A stretch of DNA of 6,709 bases, taken from contig JAIOSZ010000292.1 in the NCBI GenBank assembly GCA_021107335.1, positions 1 to 6,709 of the forward strand. The letters run 5' to 3'. The stretch's first letter is position 1. The number at the start of each line of letters is the position of its first letter. The position numbers were made by a program, and so were the translations under genes. Under the pieces are notes generated by a model, which was not told the DNA's origin, did no database searches, and saw only the letters and a program-made list of their open reading frames with translations. Shown one piece after another: positions 5,954 through 6,709 of the stretch. This stretch comes from Desulfuromonadaceae bacterium (GTDB lineage Bacteria > Desulfobacterota > Desulfuromonadia > Desulfuromonadales > Syntrophotaleaceae).

Positions 5954-6709
5954 TCACTCGACGCCGGGCGAGACCAGTTCACCGATAAACAAACTTCCAT
6001 TATGGACAAAAAAGCACGAGGGCAAGCCTTCTGCCAATTCGGTGATACGCTCAGCGTAGGCGTCTTCCTGCCCCTTCACAGGCAACGCCAGGCCAAGAAT
6101 CACCAGGTCCACATCAGCACTTTCTTCGTGAATCAACTCCACGACACTCAACGCCTCCGGCTTGATCATGACCTCAATTTCCGCCGCAATACGGATTTCC
6201 GGAATCAGCTTGGCGAGAAAACCCTCGGTCTCATCCTTAGCCATCGGATTGGAGGCAATACTCAAAATACGAATTCGGGCGTTGCGCCACTCAGTATTGC
6301 TCGACAGCAGATAGGCCAACAACAACATCAAGTCGCCGTTGCGCTGCAGCCCCCCCCACCAGACATCGATAGTGCGACGCTGCCCTTCCCTCAACGGCAC
6401 CAGGGGCTCGGCACGACCAATGACCAGAGATTGGTTCAAACGCCTTAAGGGACGCATGACCCGCAGGAAGTGGGCCAACCGTTGCAGATTATCCGGCCAA
6501 CCGAGAATGACCGTATTACTTTCGATTCCGGCAATCCCGTTAGCTTGGGCGACATCCATGATGCCCTGTTCAATATTGTTCACCACGGCAACCTCGCCAA
6601 AAGCAACGATCCCTGCCTGGTGTAAAACTCCGTCGATTTGACTCTCCCGCAAATGAATATCCAGGTTGAGATTCAACAAATCCCCCACCACCAATTCGCA
6701 GACCGTTAC
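5954..6709 (-). CDS. SLC12/APC-type transporter, C-terminal cytoplasmic domain (partial)
   Basis: The frame is open to the right edge of the window, so only the last 251 residues are present; the TTG at 6694 is an internal Leu, not a start. Membrane segments would lie in the missing N-terminal part. What is visible resembles the cytoplasmic domain of cation-chloride cotransporters (SLC12) and bacterial APC-superfamily relatives: SNTVILGWP, then TIDVWWGG (about 6350-6373) leading to DLMLLLAYLL and an ARIRILSI strand, the same order as the TIDVWW...LTLL...IRVF landmarks of NKCC/KCC proteins. The last part (DVDLVILGLALP, then a short final strand) is a universal-stress-like alpha/beta fold. In these carriers the domain mediates dimerisation and regulation. 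The substrate (K+/Cl- or amino acid) cannot be told from this part. It converges on nirB and is probably unrelated in regulation. Confidence 0.75.
   Translation of the reverse strand, partial: VTVCELVVGDLLNLNLDIHLRESQIDGVLHQAGIVAFGEVAVVNNIEQGIMDVAQANGIAGIESNTVILGWPDNLQRLAHFLRVMRPLRRLNQSLVIGRAEPLVPLREGQRRTIDVWWGGLQRNGDLMLLLAYLLSSNTEWRNARIRILSIASNPMAKDETEGFLAKLIPEIRIAAEIEVMIKPEALSVVELIHEESADVDLVILGLALPVKGQEDAYAERITELAEGLPSCFFVHNGSLFIGELVSPGVE

Noticed and set aside
6002..6641. + strand open frames opposite the transporter gene
   Set aside because: The - strand frame is open across the whole segment and carries SLC12-type landmarks; the + strand frames show no recognisable domain.
5954..6709. 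Minus-strand gene as a complete 246-aa universal stress protein starting at TTG 6694
   Set aside because: The frame continues to the window edge, no ribosome binding site precedes the TTG, and the ordered SNTVILGWP and TIDVWW landmarks fit a transporter cytoplasmic domain, which itself contains a stress-protein-like fold.

Overview
The window holds three complete genes on the + strand, the 3' end of a fourth, and the 3' part of a convergent gene on the - strand. The signal peptides, an OmpA-type outer-membrane protein with calcium-binding spacer repeats, a multiheme cytochrome c tail and an assimilatory/ammonifying-type siroheme nitrite reductase point to an anaerobic or facultative Gram-negative bacterium. 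The OmpA style (several TSP3 repeats, C-terminal domain ending in a Cys-Cys pair) together with a multiheme cytochrome resembles what I recall from Desulfuromonas/Geobacter-like bacteria. That placement is inference; a gammaproteobacterium is not excluded. I see no IS element, CRISPR array, tRNA or rRNA.

Layout: (1) 2-193, the C-terminal 63 residues of a c-type cytochrome with two CXXCH heme motifs. (2) 194-524, a C-rich, G-poor stretch (possible Rho-dependent terminator), then a sigma70-like promoter and a strong ribosome binding site. (3) 525-1700, an OmpA/OprF-family outer-membrane protein, closed by a perfect 17-bp-stem terminator at 1739-1783. (4) 1802-2620, a DUF4213/DUF364 (putative heavy-metal chelation) cytoplasmic protein whose start lies only 18 nt beyond that terminator. 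(5) 2621-2963, another C-rich stretch, then an FNR-type box with a suitably placed -10 element. (6) 2964-5879, a 971-aa nitrite reductase in which the large subunit NirB and a Rieske NirD domain are one polypeptide. (7) 5895-5938, a hairpin and a perfect 14-bp palindrome between convergent genes. (8) 5954-6709 (- strand, runs off the window), the C-terminal cytoplasmic domain of an SLC12/APC-type transporter.

Functionally, the centre of the window is NAD(P)H-dependent six-electron reduction of nitrite to ammonium in the cytoplasm, with all cofactor-binding motifs visible on one chain: FAD, NAD(P)H, BFD-like [2Fe-2S], [4Fe-4S]-siroheme and Rieske [2Fe-2S]. The FNR-like site suggests induction without oxygen. 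The other genes look like independent transcription units; a link of the DUF364 protein or the cytochrome to nitrogen metabolism rests only on proximity. The most noteworthy points are the NirB-NirD fusion with intact Rieske ligands and a Cys-rich tail, the arrangement of inverted repeats upstream of it, and the terminator pressed against the DUF364 start. I did not find a clearly novel multi-gene system.
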